From the NCBI RefSeq assembly GCF_040545475.1, contig NZ_JBEPMA010000012.1:1-46637 (forward strand): a stretch of 46,637 nt of DNA, read 5' to 3'. Under the pieces are notes generated by a model that did no database searches, was not told the origin of the DNA, and was given only the letters and a program-made list of their open reading frames with translations. The stretch is from Peptoniphilus_A olsenii. GTDB taxonomy: Bacteria > Bacillota > Clostridia > Tissierellales > Peptoniphilaceae. The number at the start of each line of letters is the position of its first letter. Within the stretch, counting starts at the first letter, position 1. Positions 26,700 through 35,198 of the stretch are shown here, piece by piece. A program made the translations under genes and the position numbers.

Positions 26700-27355
26700 T
26701 ATTCAACCTCCAAATTCATTTTATTTACTTTTTTCAACTTTTTACCACTTAGTTCTAGAATGATATCCGCAGAATCTGCTACTTCCTTACTATGTGTTAC
26801 AACTATTACACATTTATTTCTATCTTTAGCTAATGTCTTTAATATATTAATTATTTCTGCAGCAGTAACACTGTCTAGATTACCAGTAGGCTCATCAGCT
26901 AGTATTATTGGAGCATCTGATACCAATGCTCTAGCAATAGCTACTCTTTGTTGCTGTCCACCAGATAATTTCATAACATTTCTTTTTATTTGTTTTTTAT
27001 CTAAACCTAGTTCAAACAAGATACTTTCATCTGCTGATTTATTTACTAATCTAATATTTTCAATTGGTGATAAATAATCTATTAAATTATAGTTTTGAAA
27101 TACTAAAGATATATTATTTTTTCTATGATTACTATATCCTTTCTTTTGTATATCTTCATTCTTAAACAATATTTTTCCTGTTTGAGGTTTATCAAGTCCA
27201 GCAAGTAAGGAAAGAAGTGTAGATTTTCCTGTTCCTGACTTTCCTACTATCGAATAAAACTTTCCAAGTTCAAATTTTTGATTTACTCCTGACAAAACTT
27301 TTTCTCTAGAATTTGCATAACTGTAAGTTACATTATTTATTTCTAATATATTCAT
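26699..27355 (-). CDS. ABC ATPase for the paired FtsX permeases
   Basis: 218 residues with Walker A GKSGTGKST (about 38-46), Q-loop LVFQNYNL, signature KLSGGQQQR, Walker B IILADEPTGNLDS and the switch His in VVTHSKE. It is of the LolD/MacB subfamily that partners FtsX permeases. It lies between two homologous permease genes with overlap or a 9-nt gap, so all three are co-translated. Mechanotransmission transporters of this type act on substrates at the outer face of the membrane rather than pumping from the cytosol. Confidence 0.92.
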   Translation of the reverse strand: MNILEINNVTYSYANSREKVLSGVNQKFELGKFYSIVGKSGTGKSTLLSLLAGLDKPQTGKILFKNEDIQKKGYSNHRKNNISLVFQNYNLIDYLSPIENIRLVNKSADESILFELGLDKKQIKRNVMKLSGGQQQRVAIARALVSDAPIILADEPTGNLDSVTAAEIINILKTLAKDRNKCVIVVTHSKEVADSADIILELSGKKLKKVNKMNLEVE

Positions 27356-27364
27356 TATTTTCTC

Positions 27365-28642
27365 CTAACTTATTTTTGATAATATTTCTTTTGGTTTTTT
27401 TATTAATATTAATGAGGAAGCAATTACAATTGATAAAACAATAATGCTTATTAATATTAAATAACTTTCTGCAAGTGTTGTTATATTTAGCATAAAAGTG
27501 CTTTTATTTATTAAACTTCCACCGAAAATCATTGAGTTATCTGAGTTAATGAATCCTTCTACAATTACTTTTAGTAGTAGATTTTCTAAAAATAAGGAGG
27601 GTATTATACTTGGTATAGATATGAATATTAACTCAAATATAAACTGCATTATAATTTGTACTTTAGTTATTCCAATAGATAAAAATATACCTATTTCATA
27701 AATTCTTTCTCTTAACCATAGAATCAAGATTAACGAAAGAACAACCATACCACCTAACATAATAGAATAAGTCATTATTTTTATTATATGTTTTATTCCA
27801 CTCACTGAATCCAGAGACTCTTCAAACGCATTATTATCTTTTTCAACGGAATACCTTGATTCATCAATTTTAAGATCTTTAATTTTTTTTAAGGCTAAGT
27901 CTGTAGATTCCAAACTACCAGAATACATTAAAATTTTATTTGCAATTTTATTATTTTCTGATTTATTTAATATCTCTTGGCTTGTTGAATAATCTGCAAA
28001 GACCATGTTTTCGCTAAAATCAGAAGACAATCCTGTATATATTTCCTGTTTTTTACCAGAAAAAATTCCTATAATTTTAAATTTATGACTTTTTATTTTT
28101 CCATTTTTTTCCATATCTAGTAATTCAAGATCAACTTCATCCCCTAATTTTAGATTGTTTTGTTTAGCAAATTCTTCATGAATTATAATTGAATTCCTAT
28201 CATTTTCTTCTATGTTTTTGCCTTTTTTAATTGTAAATGCTCCGCTACTAAATAAAATGTTTCTTTTAGTATTATTAGTAGCTTCGAGTGAAACAACATT
28301 CTTAAATTCGTCAGATAAATCTTCTCTATTTATTCTTTGTTCTCCGCTAACTACTTTAGCATCTTTTAGTTTTGCTAATCCATCATATTGAATTATTTTT
28401 TCTTCAATTTCTTTTAATTTTTCAATATCTTTAAATTGATTAACATTAAAATATTTACCATCTTTTTTTGTTATTGATATTGAAGAATTAGAACTTTCAT
28501 ATAAAGCCTTTTCTATTTCATTGCTTGATTTCATTATTGTTAAACAAGAATACAAGCAAGAAAGAACTATAATTAATATGATAAAAATTATTAAAGTTCT
28601 ATTTCTCTTTCTTGTAATATATGCTATAGCATTTTTTATCAC
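27365..28642 (-). CDS. FtsX/MacB-type ABC permease 1
   Basis: 425 residues. TM1 (about 14-35), an extracellular domain (about 36-285) and three C-terminal TMs (about 287-308, 325-350, 390-415). It is a diverged paralogue of the permease at 25323. It lies 18 nt downstream of the 4Fe-4S protein gene, tying the transporter to the redox genes. Codon use is very AT-rich, like the rest of this cargo. Confidence 0.85.
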   Translation of the reverse strand: MIKNAIAYITRKRNRTLIIFIILIIVLSCLYSCLTIMKSSNEIEKALYESSNSSISITKKDGKYFNVNQFKDIEKLKEIEEKIIQYDGLAKLKDAKVVSGEQRINREDLSDEFKNVVSLEATNNTKRNILFSSGAFTIKKGKNIEENDRNSIIIHEEFAKQNNLKLGDEVDLELLDMEKNGKIKSHKFKIIGIFSGKKQEIYTGLSSDFSENMVFADYSTSQEILNKSENNKIANKILMYSGSLESTDLALKKIKDLKIDESRYSVEKDNNAFEESLDSVSGIKHIIKIMTYSIMLGGMVVLSLILILWLRERIYEIGIFLSIGITKVQIIMQFIFELIFISIPSIIPSLFLENLLLKVIVEGFINSDNSMIFGGSLINKSTFMLNITTLAESYLILISIIVLSIVIASSLILIKKPKEILSKIS

Positions 28643-28660
28643 TTTCCTAACTACTCCTCT

Positions 28661-29557
28661 CTATTTTCTTACTCCATAACTAATTGCATCCACTGGACAA
28701 GCATTTTTACATCGTCCACATCTGATACACTCCAGATGATTGCAATTCTCAACTGGATCTATATTCATTTGGCAAACTTTTTTACATTTTCCACAATTAA
28801 TACACTTATCCTTATCCAATCTATATCTAAATATTGAAATAGGGTTAAAAATTGAGTAAATAGCTCCAAGTGGACATATATATTTACAAAAAGGTCTATA
28901 TATAATTATAGAAAGTAACAAAGTAACTATTAGAATGATTCCTTTCCAATAATACAAGAAACCTATCGAATTTCTCATACTTTTATTTAATAAAACAAGT
29001 GGTAATCCTCCTTCCAGCATACCAATCGGACAAATAAGTTTACAAAAATACGGAGAACCCTGACCTAAAATATCAACCAAAAATAAAGGTAATATTATTA
29101 CAAATACAAGTAATATTATGTATTTCAATTTTCTCAAATGTTTATCAAACTTAAATGTTTCAACTTTTTTAAAAAAGGGAATCTTATGTAGCAAATCTTG
29201 AATCAATCCAAATGGACACAGCCATCCACAAATAAATCTTCCCACCAATGCTCCTATAAAAAACAAAATCCCAACTATATAATAACTAATCTTATATTTT
29301 GAATTTCCAATTACTGCCTGTAGTGATCCTATTGGACAAGAACCTTTTGCTCCCGGGCATGAATAACAATTCATACCTGGAACACAAATTTTCTTTAAAT
29401 TCCCACCGTAGATTTTACCAGTCTTAAACCCTTCAAAGTAAGAATTCGTAATTAAAAACCAAACGGATTGAAATAAATGCCTAAAACGATCTCTTATTTT
29501 ATATTTATCTTTTTTTGTACTACCATTTATAATATTTTTAATTCTATCCAATTCCAA
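28661..29557 (-). CDS. NapH/NosR-like membrane 4Fe-4S protein
   Basis: 298 residues. The N-terminal part has Cys pairs CVPGMNCYSCPGAKGSCPIG. Five or six TM helices (about 80-240) follow, interrupted by C-P motifs of the NapH family (ICGWLCPFGLIQDLLH; FCKLICPIGMLEGG; FCKYICPLGAIYS). The C-terminus holds two ferredoxin-type clusters: CINCGKCKKVCQMN and CIRCGRCKNACPVD. Such proteins move electrons across the membrane. The TTG start lies within the end of the 50-aa CXXC gene (14-nt overlap), so synthesis is coupled to it. With the TlpA-like lipoprotein it may supply reducing power to an extracytoplasmic thiol protein, which is inference. Confidence 0.85.
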   Translation of the reverse strand: MELDRIKNIINGSTKKDKYKIRDRFRHLFQSVWFLITNSYFEGFKTGKIYGGNLKKICVPGMNCYSCPGAKGSCPIGSLQAVIGNSKYKISYYIVGILFFIGALVGRFICGWLCPFGLIQDLLHKIPFFKKVETFKFDKHLRKLKYIILLVFVIILPLFLVDILGQGSPYFCKLICPIGMLEGGLPLVLLNKSMRNSIGFLYYWKGIILIVTLLLSIIIYRPFCKYICPLGAIYSIFNPISIFRYRLDKDKCINCGKCKKVCQMNIDPVENCNHLECIRCGRCKNACPVDAISYGVRK

Positions 29558-29696
29558 TACACTCCATACAAATTCTTATCGCCTTATCCAAGACAACTTT
29601 AGTTTCTCCATTACTATGGCCATAGTAAATCATCGCCATACTAATAAAGATAATTAATAAAGACAAGGCACGGCTTTTTAAAAATTTATTAACCAT
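29544..29696 (-). CDS. 50-aa membrane protein with C-terminal CXXC (CD1871A-like)
   Basis: A short gene overlapping the start of the 4Fe-4S gene. It encodes one TM helix (about 10-25, LSLLIIFISMAMIYYG) and a C-terminus KAIRICMECIGIG with a C-x-x-C three residues before the end. This is the pattern of the small CXXC proteins named after Clostridioides difficile CD1871A, which sit beside NapH-like genes. The Cys pair could accept electrons from the 4Fe-4S protein and pass them to the TlpA-like lipoprotein. The family name is established; the electron-relay role is my inference. The ATG at 29696 has GGTGATTGG upstream, a weak ribosome binding site; it lies 21 nt after the lipoprotein stop. Confidence 0.75.
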   Translation of the reverse strand: MVNKFLKSRALSLLIIFISMAMIYYGHSNGETKVVLDKAIRICMECIGIG

Positions 29697-29717
29697 ATAC
29701 CAATCACCGCTTTACTT

Positions 29718-30875
29718 TTATTTATTTTTTATTTTTTCCAATTCTTTTTCAATTACCTGCTTCCATTCCTTTGCACTCTTTGCCCCAGAATAAGTATCAC
29801 CTACAATATTTCCATTACTATCAACAAAGAAAGTCTCTGGCATAGCCTGTATACCATTCAATCTACCATTAAAGTTTGTCTTATCTGGCATTAAGAAAGG
29901 ATATGAAGCCTTTGTCTTTTCATGTATTAACTTTGACTTTTCAATTGCTTCCTTGTTTTCACCGTTATCATCAACAGTATCTGTAACAACTCCAACGATA
30001 TTTACACCCTTGCTTTTCATTTCATTCTGAACCTCAACCAAATCAGGAATTTCCTTTACACATGCTGTACACCAAGTTGCAAATACATTTACCATAGTAA
30101 GATCATACTTCTCAAAATCTTTACTTGTAAAATCTTTGCCATTTATGTCCTTTGTTGATAGTTTACGTAAATCTTTAACCGATTCTTTGTTAAATGCTTC
30201 TGTATTTTCTAAATCAGTTTTTTCTGATAGCACAAAACCATTTTTAGGACGTTCTTTTTTATCTATAATTTGAATCTCAGTTCTTTTTAATTCATCCAGA
30301 AGATTACTTTCAGCTCCGCTATTTATGCTTAAATAGCAATCGTATTTTCCATCACTTGAAACTCCTATTTTAGTATGAGTATCACATTTTGTAATTTTAG
30401 ATATTTTTTCTTCTGATGTATTTTTTTCGAATATACCAATAGTCCCAATTCTTTCAAGCTCATTTTGCCAATTTTTATATCCATCGCCCATCTTTTCTAT
30501 AACTGCATTCTTTTGTTCTTCTGTCATTTTTTCAAATGTCAAAATAGCATACTTTAGTTCTTTATCTATAGGACTTTGATCATCTAACATCGCTATCTTT
30601 TTATCAGCTATATAATTTCTAAATTTGTCTGAGAGTTTAAATTTAAGCCCTAAATATTCATAAACATATTCTTTCTTTGCCTCCAATGTATAATCTGATG
30701 GCTTAAAAGTTTCATTTTTGCCATTTGCATTAATTGACATGCCTGCCTCTTCAGAACTTATGGATTGTCCTTCTTTAATTTTATTGTTTTCATTACTTTT
30801 TTGACACCCAACTACGTTTAAGCTCAAACATAATGCAAGTAATAGGCATGCTCCTTTTGATACTATTTTTTTCAT
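29718..30875 (-). CDS. TlpA/ResA-like thioredoxin-fold lipoprotein
   Basis: 385 residues. Signal peptide with lipobox (LNVVGC, Cys about 24), a unique region (about 50-215) of unknown role, then a TlpA-type thioredoxin domain (about 235-380) with the active site WCTAC (F-A-T-W-C-T-A-C-V-K-E) and the cis-Pro loop QAMPETFFVD. It is tethered outside the membrane and would reduce or exchange disulfides. It is first in the operon, 21 nt upstream of the CXXC protein. The N-terminal region distinguishes it from plain TlpA (about 160-190 aa) and may bind the transporter or its substrate. AAGGAGG precedes the ATG. Confidence 0.87.
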   Translation of the reverse strand: MKKIVSKGACLLLALCLSLNVVGCQKSNENNKIKEGQSISSEEAGMSINANGKNETFKPSDYTLEAKKEYVYEYLGLKFKLSDKFRNYIADKKIAMLDDQSPIDKELKYAILTFEKMTEEQKNAVIEKMGDGYKNWQNELERIGTIGIFEKNTSEEKISKITKCDTHTKIGVSSDGKYDCYLSINSGAESNLLDELKRTEIQIIDKKERPKNGFVLSEKTDLENTEAFNKESVKDLRKLSTKDINGKDFTSKDFEKYDLTMVNVFATWCTACVKEIPDLVEVQNEMKSKGVNIVGVVTDTVDDNGENKEAIEKSKLIHEKTKASYPFLMPDKTNFNGRLNGIQAMPETFFVDSNGNIVGDTYSGAKSAKEWKQVIEKELEKIKNK

Positions 30876-31076
30876 AAATTTTTCCTCCTTTATTTTTTAC
30901 AGAATAGCATTTTATAGCTACTTTCAATAACATTCTACATACCTTTTATGAAACGTTAATGAAATAACTTTTTTATTTACTAACTCCCTTCAACCATGTT
31001 ATAATAATTTAAATATCAGCTTAATACTTGTTACACTAGTTATTCTTTTAAACTTTCAATCTTTTGAACAAGCGTA
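30876..31076. other. Intergenic promoter region of the redox cargo
   Basis: About 200 AT-rich bases between the divergent lipoprotein operon and the mobilization module. It presumably holds the cargo operon promoter. No gene seen. Confidence 0.4.
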
Positions 31077-31171
31077 GCAAGTGAGTACCCACTTGCGAAA
31101 AATTGGTGAAGCAGATCCACTAGGACTGCTTCTTTTTTTATCAATTTTTAGCTTGTTAGGGAGAACCCTAA
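31077..31171 (+). other. Putative origin of transfer (oriT) region
   Basis: Three inverted repeats lie directly before mobC: GCAAGTG-agtacc-CACTTGC (31077-31096); GAAGCAG/CTGCTTC (31108-31132) followed by T7, which could also terminate transcription; and TTAGGG-agaa-CCCTAA (31156-31171) followed by GACCCCG. Clustered inverted repeats just upstream of a MobC/relaxase pair are the usual layout of oriT sites in mobilizable elements. The nick position cannot be read directly. Confidence 0.5.
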
Positions 31172-31204
31172 GACCCCGAAATACACCTAAAGGAGGAAAT
31201 ACCT

Positions 31205-31561
31205 ATGGCAAATAGAATACGAAACGAAAGACTTGAAATTAAACTAACTGAAGAAGAAAAGGCTCTTTTTGAAGAGAAATGAAAACTTTCAAAGTGTAGA
31301 AATATGAGCCATTTTATTCGCAAATGCGTTTTGGAAAAGGAGATTTATCAGGTAGATTTAGAGCCTTTCCGGGATTTACAAGTCTTACTTTCCAATGCTA
31401 CAAATAATATCAATCAGATTGCAAAAGCTACTAATACAACTGGTGTTATTTACAAAAATGAAATTGAATCAATGAATAAGCAGATAGAAAAATTATCAAT
31501 AGAAATATGGAAGATCCATTCTCTACTTCTTAATAAATCAAAAGAAAGTTCTGGTGATTAG
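31205..31561 (+). pseudogene. MobC-like mobilization accessory protein, interrupted by TGA
   Basis: The frame from ATG 31205 (AAAGGAGG upstream) reads ANRIRNERLEIKLTEEEKAL, a ribbon-helix-helix-type start. It meets TGA at 31280-31282 and continues in frame: SKCRNMSHFIRKCVLEKEI, then LLSNATNNINQIAKATN, the conserved MobC C-terminal pattern, to TAG at 31559. Full length would be 118 residues. MobC proteins bind oriT and help the relaxase open DNA. An internal ATG at 31304 could still give the last 85 residues, which contain most of the conserved part. It overlaps the relaxase region without a gap. Confidence 0.8.
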
Positions 31562-31562
31562 T

Positions 31563-32894
31563 ATGGCAATTACAAAAATACATCCTATAAAATCAACTCT
31601 AAATTTGGCAATAGATTACATTACTAAGAGCGAAAAAACTGATGAGAAAATCTTGGTATCTTCATTCAAATGTCATCCATCTACTGCCCATATTCAATTT
31701 ATAAAAACACGAGAAGACAATGATACTAATGGTACAGTTTTGGCTAGGCATTTAATCCAATCTTTTCTACCAGGAGAGGTTGATCCTATAAAAGCTCACG
31801 AAATTGGAATGGAATTATGTAAGAAAATTTTAAAAGAAGATTATGAATTTGTTCTTGCAACTCATGTAGATAAAGGGCATATCCACAACCATATTATTTT
31901 TAATAATGTTAATTACAAGACTGGTAAATGCTACCAATCTAATAAAAAATCTTACCATAAAATTAGGTATCAAAGTGACGAATTATGTAAAGAAAATAAG
32001 CTTTCAGTCATTGATGAATATTATGAAGCTTACAAAAGAAAATATAAAACTGCTGGTAAATCTTGGTACGAATATGACCAAAACAAGAAAGGAAATTCTT
32101 GGAAGTCTAAACTTCAATTTGATATAGATAGAATGATTAATAAGTCTAAATCTTGGGAAGAATTTTTAGAAAATATGGAATCTCTTGATTATGAAATTAA
32201 GTTTGGTAAACACATTGCTTTTCGTCATAAAGATAAGAAAAGATTCACAAGAGCTAAGACTATCGGAGAAGATTATACTGAGGAAAAAATTAAAGAGAGA
32301 ATAGATTTAGCTATCAAAAATAAAGCTAACCCTATTAAAAAGCGAGTAGGAAATGTTATTGATATATCTACTAATAAAAAAGCTCAATCCTCAAAAGGTT
32401 ATGAAGCTTGGGCAAGAAAACACAATATCAAAACAATGGCTGACTCGATAATTAAGCTTAGAGAACAAGGAATTAACTCTATCACACAACTCGATGAGCT
32501 AATCAAAAAATCTGCCGATGATAGACAAGACTTGTTAAATAAAATAAAGAAGATTGAAACTGAAATGAAGAGTTTATCCCAAGATATGGAAAATATAAAT
32601 ACTATAAATAAGTATCGTGAAATATATAAATACCACAAGAAAAATCCTGAAGATAAACAATTTGCAGAAGAATATTATAGTGAACTTTCCGTCTATAAAA
32701 TAGCTGCTCAAAACATACTAAAGAACTATAAAAAGCTACCCAACACAAAAGAAATACTATCAAACCTAGATAAATTGCAAGAAAAAAAGAACACCCTTAT
32801 GCAAGAGTATTCTTTGAATAAAGAACAATTTTCTGACCTTGTTCAGTATAGGAAAAACTATGAAAATTATTATGGGAAGGAGGTGGAGAGGTAG
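31563..32894 (+). CDS. Relaxase/mobilization nuclease (MobP/pfam03432 type)
   Basis: About 443 residues. The N-terminal 200 residues hold the relaxase core: ATK/HPIKSTLNLAIDYI, a Tyr in the first segment and the metal-binding triad THVDKGHIHNHIIFN (H-x-D-x4-H-x-H). The C-terminal half is long, helical and basic. The enzyme nicks oriT and carries the strand into the recipient using conjugation machinery supplied by another element. I prefer the ATG at 31563 over the GTG at 31554, which overlaps the mobC stop. It is on the plus strand, opposite to the host element genes. A damaged copy of bases 32570-32660 lies at 35566-35655. Confidence 0.9.
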   Translation: MAITKIHPIKSTLNLAIDYITKSEKTDEKILVSSFKCHPSTAHIQFIKTREDNDTNGTVLARHLIQSFLPGEVDPIKAHEIGMELCKKILKEDYEFVLATHVDKGHIHNHIIFNNVNYKTGKCYQSNKKSYHKIRYQSDELCKENKLSVIDEYYEAYKRKYKTAGKSWYEYDQNKKGNSWKSKLQFDIDRMINKSKSWEEFLENMESLDYEIKFGKHIAFRHKDKKRFTRAKTIGEDYTEEKIKERIDLAIKNKANPIKKRVGNVIDISTNKKAQSSKGYEAWARKHNIKTMADSIIKLREQGINSITQLDELIKKSADDRQDLLNKIKKIETEMKSLSQDMENINTINKYREIYKYHKKNPEDKQFAEEYYSELSVYKIAAQNILKNYKKLPNTKEILSNLDKLQEKKNTLMQEYSLNKEQFSDLVQYRKNYENYYGKEVER

Positions 32895-32914
32895 CTTCTC
32901 TCCATCATCATTTA

Positions 32915-33412
32915 TTACCAAGTTGATGGTTTATGTTCTATTCCATACTCAATTAAATCTTCAATATTATCTTTAATATCGCTATAAACATTTTTGCTTG
33001 ATAAGTATACAGAATCAAAACATTTAACATATTTTGAAAGTTTTTCACCTTCTAATGTTAAATAATCAAAAGGATTGTTGCCCTTATCATCTTGCTCTCC
33101 CAATGCATTCTCCAACTTGTGGATATAAATTCCAACAATACCTTTGTTTAACTCGTACGCTTTTTTTATTTCATAATTTATCCATTTTCTATTTGCTGTT
33201 TCTTCTCCAATCAAGACAACTAAACATGAACACTTGTTTAACTGTTCATCAATCCATTCTTTAATTTTGCTTTCAGTTTTTTCTTTTACTTCCTCCCAGT
33301 CATTATCTGAAAAGGTAGAACTACTGTCTACTTTCCCCATGTTGCGAACCTGTCCTGCCCTCCAATTATCATTGTCGTAATGAAAGCTAAAAAACACCTG
33401 TCTTTTTGCCAT
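32915..33412 (-). CDS. thsB: Thoeris TIR-domain sensor ThsB
   Basis: 165 residues of the MTH538/DUF1863 TIR-like family. It begins KRQVFFSFHYDNDNWRAGQV, has the strand LVVLIGEETANR and the helix WINYEIKKA with the catalytic-type Glu81. In Thoeris, ThsB recognises phage infection and makes a cyclic ADP-ribose isomer from NAD that switches on ThsA. The ATG directly follows the thsA stop with no gap, so the genes are co-translated. Known ThsB proteins are of similar or slightly larger size. The gene ends 20 nt from the oppositely oriented relaxase stop. Confidence 0.88.
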   Translation of the reverse strand: MAKRQVFFSFHYDNDNWRAGQVRNMGKVDSSSTFSDNDWEEVKEKTESKIKEWIDEQLNKCSCLVVLIGEETANRKWINYEIKKAYELNKGIVGIYIHKLENALGEQDDKGNNPFDYLTLEGEKLSKYVKCFDSVYLSSKNVYSDIKDNIEDLIEYGIEHKPSTW

Positions 33413-34834
33413 TTAAAACTCCTCCCTATTTAATATTTTAACTGCTTGCACTATGTTTTTAATAGACATATCTATATCGCCATCGCATTGTTTATTTGCC
33501 TGTTCAATTGCACTTATTATATTTTCATCTGAAATTTCTTGAGTTGTTTTATTATATATTTCTTTAGCTGCCCCACCAGTATGTTCAATAGGCAAACATA
33601 CTAATCCATGCTTTTTACATAACTCAAATTCATCCATCACTCCATGTGCAATATCTTCTGTTTCTTTATTTCCAAAAATGAATATAGCGATACCACAATT
33701 TTCAATCATCTGCTCTCTATTTTCTATATATAGCTTATCTAAATCAATATCTAATGAACTATTTTGAGGAAAAGGCATAAGCGTTAAAAAATCATTTATT
33801 TTGGACTTATGAGCCAAACAATAATCTGCAACTCCATTTAATACAAATTCACCGACACCTTTACCATATCCATTCACAATATGATAACCATTTTTTGATA
33901 GTTCAAAAGATAGTTTATGAATAAAATTTTCTCCAATTTCCTGAGAATAAGTCGAATAGGAGTACGCACTACCCGATATAAATATTGTTTTCCTTCTAAA
34001 TCTATCAACAAGAGTACTTAATATTTCAGTGATTTCATCATATTTATTTACTAAATATGTAAAAATACCATATCTATTTAGATCTTCAATTTGTAGCTCC
34101 TGTCTTGCTTTTTTGTATTCATAATCCTCATCGGTATCTTGGATCCTTTTCATAATACAATAATGTTTTCTTGTATTCTTTTCATCTAGCAATACCCTTA
34201 ATCTTCCAATTACATAGTTAAAGTTTGGATCTTCAAAACTAAATCCTAAAAATAGAAATGTCTCGGTAAGCAAATCTCCCTCTAAAACTTCTCTGAATAA
34301 CTTTCTTTTGTTATATCCAAATTCTTCATAATCACTTCTTGTAAGTACTGCATCTTCAGGAGTTTCTACATCTCCGTGTAGTTTATAAACGATTGCATCA
34401 AAATCATGATTTGTACCTCTTAATTGCTCATCTGTTGTTTTTACATAAGGCTTTTTCATATTATCTTCTAAAGCTTTTTCAATTAACTTATCATAATTAG
34501 TCGTCCAAAAAGTGGAAATCGGTAACTGTGATAATAGTTTATGATTATCAGTAGGTTTTAGTAATTGAGAAAATTGCACTTTGATCAAGTCATCTATTGA
34601 TGTTCTCTTCTTTGAATTAGCATAATACTGAGCTAAGCTAACCAAATCATTTTCTTTTTCAACATTTAACCCAATTTCTTTTGCAGGCTCTCTTAGAAGT
34701 TCTTTCCAACTACAAAATCCAGCAGGAATTGATAATCCTGCTCCAATAAAAGCTCCCAATTCATCACTTTTAATGGCTTTTTCAATTTCTCTAATCAAAT
34801 CTTTTTTAGATACTTCACCTTTAATAATAAACAC
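33413..34834 (-). CDS. thsA: Thoeris NADase effector ThsA (SIR2-SLOG)
   Basis: 473 residues, close to the 476 of the studied Bacillus cereus ThsA. The SIR2 domain (about 1-280) has GAGLSIPAG (31-39), TTNYD with Asn113 and YKLHGD with His153. These correspond to the catalytic Asn112 and His152 of the B. cereus protein. The SLOG domain (about 281-430) has TIFISGSAYS, GYGKGVGEF, an Arg at 373 and FGNK with Lys390, which fit the positions that bind the cyclic ADP-ribose isomer. On activation the enzyme depletes NAD and aborts infection. The first in-frame codon, GTG 34834, lies inside the AGGGGAGG ribosome site, so true initiation may be at ATT codons just downstream. Confidence 0.92.
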   Translation of the reverse strand: MFIIKGEVSKKDLIREIEKAIKSDELGAFIGAGLSIPAGFCSWKELLREPAKEIGLNVEKENDLVSLAQYYANSKKRTSIDDLIKVQFSQLLKPTDNHKLLSQLPISTFWTTNYDKLIEKALEDNMKKPYVKTTDEQLRGTNHDFDAIVYKLHGDVETPEDAVLTRSDYEEFGYNKRKLFREVLEGDLLTETFLFLGFSFEDPNFNYVIGRLRVLLDEKNTRKHYCIMKRIQDTDEDYEYKKARQELQIEDLNRYGIFTYLVNKYDEITEILSTLVDRFRRKTIFISGSAYSYSTYSQEIGENFIHKLSFELSKNGYHIVNGYGKGVGEFVLNGVADYCLAHKSKINDFLTLMPFPQNSSLDIDLDKLYIENREQMIENCGIAIFIFGNKETEDIAHGVMDEFELCKKHGLVCLPIEHTGGAAKEIYNKTTQEISDENIISAIEQANKQCDGDIDMSIKNIVQAVKILNREEF

Positions 34835-34868
34835 CTCCCCTTATTTTCTCGATCCTAAAAACTTATCT

Positions 34869-35198
34869 TCATTCATTTGAATTTTCCTTTATCCAATATA
34901 AATTAGCTTCCAGCAAATTTACAATATCTTCATCTGTTTCATAACATGTTAAATTTATCTTTTTTATAAGTTTACTATCAATAATTCTCTGAATTAGTGC
35001 CGCAGAAAGGATTCCAGAGCCAGCTCCTGGATCAAGAATAGATATTTCATCTCTTTTAATATTTAAGTCAATTAAAGATGCCATAAATTTTGCTGTTTCT
35101 TTACTCGTAAAAAACTGTCCTATTCTTTTTCGAGTTTCTTTAGATGCGATCTTAATATATTCATTTGTCTTATCTAAAACATAATCAATCATTTTCAT
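34869..35198 (-). pseudogene. N-terminal fragment of an N6-adenine DNA methylase
   Basis: 109 residues. RKRIGQFFTSKETAKFMA and LDPGAGSGILSAAL are the N-terminal motif and the SAM-binding motif I (D-P-G-A-G-S-G) of Eco57I/type IIG-like adenine methylases. The frame stops just after CYETDEDIV...WIKENSNE, before the catalytic N-P-P-Y motif. Whole enzymes exceed 500 residues, so this piece cannot methylate. The stop falls 34 nt before thsA: the Thoeris pair seems to have replaced the rest of the methylase and its partner restriction gene. It overlaps the upstream regulator by 14 nt. Confidence 0.8.

Noticed and set aside
31280..31282. TGA in mobC as a selenocysteine codon
   Set aside because: MobC is not a selenoprotein family and no SECIS-like hairpin follows.
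33413..34834. ThsA as a generic sirtuin or Short-Argonaute-associated SIR2
   Set aside because: The C-terminal SLOG domain and the directly adjoining TIR gene fit Thoeris; no Argonaute gene is near.
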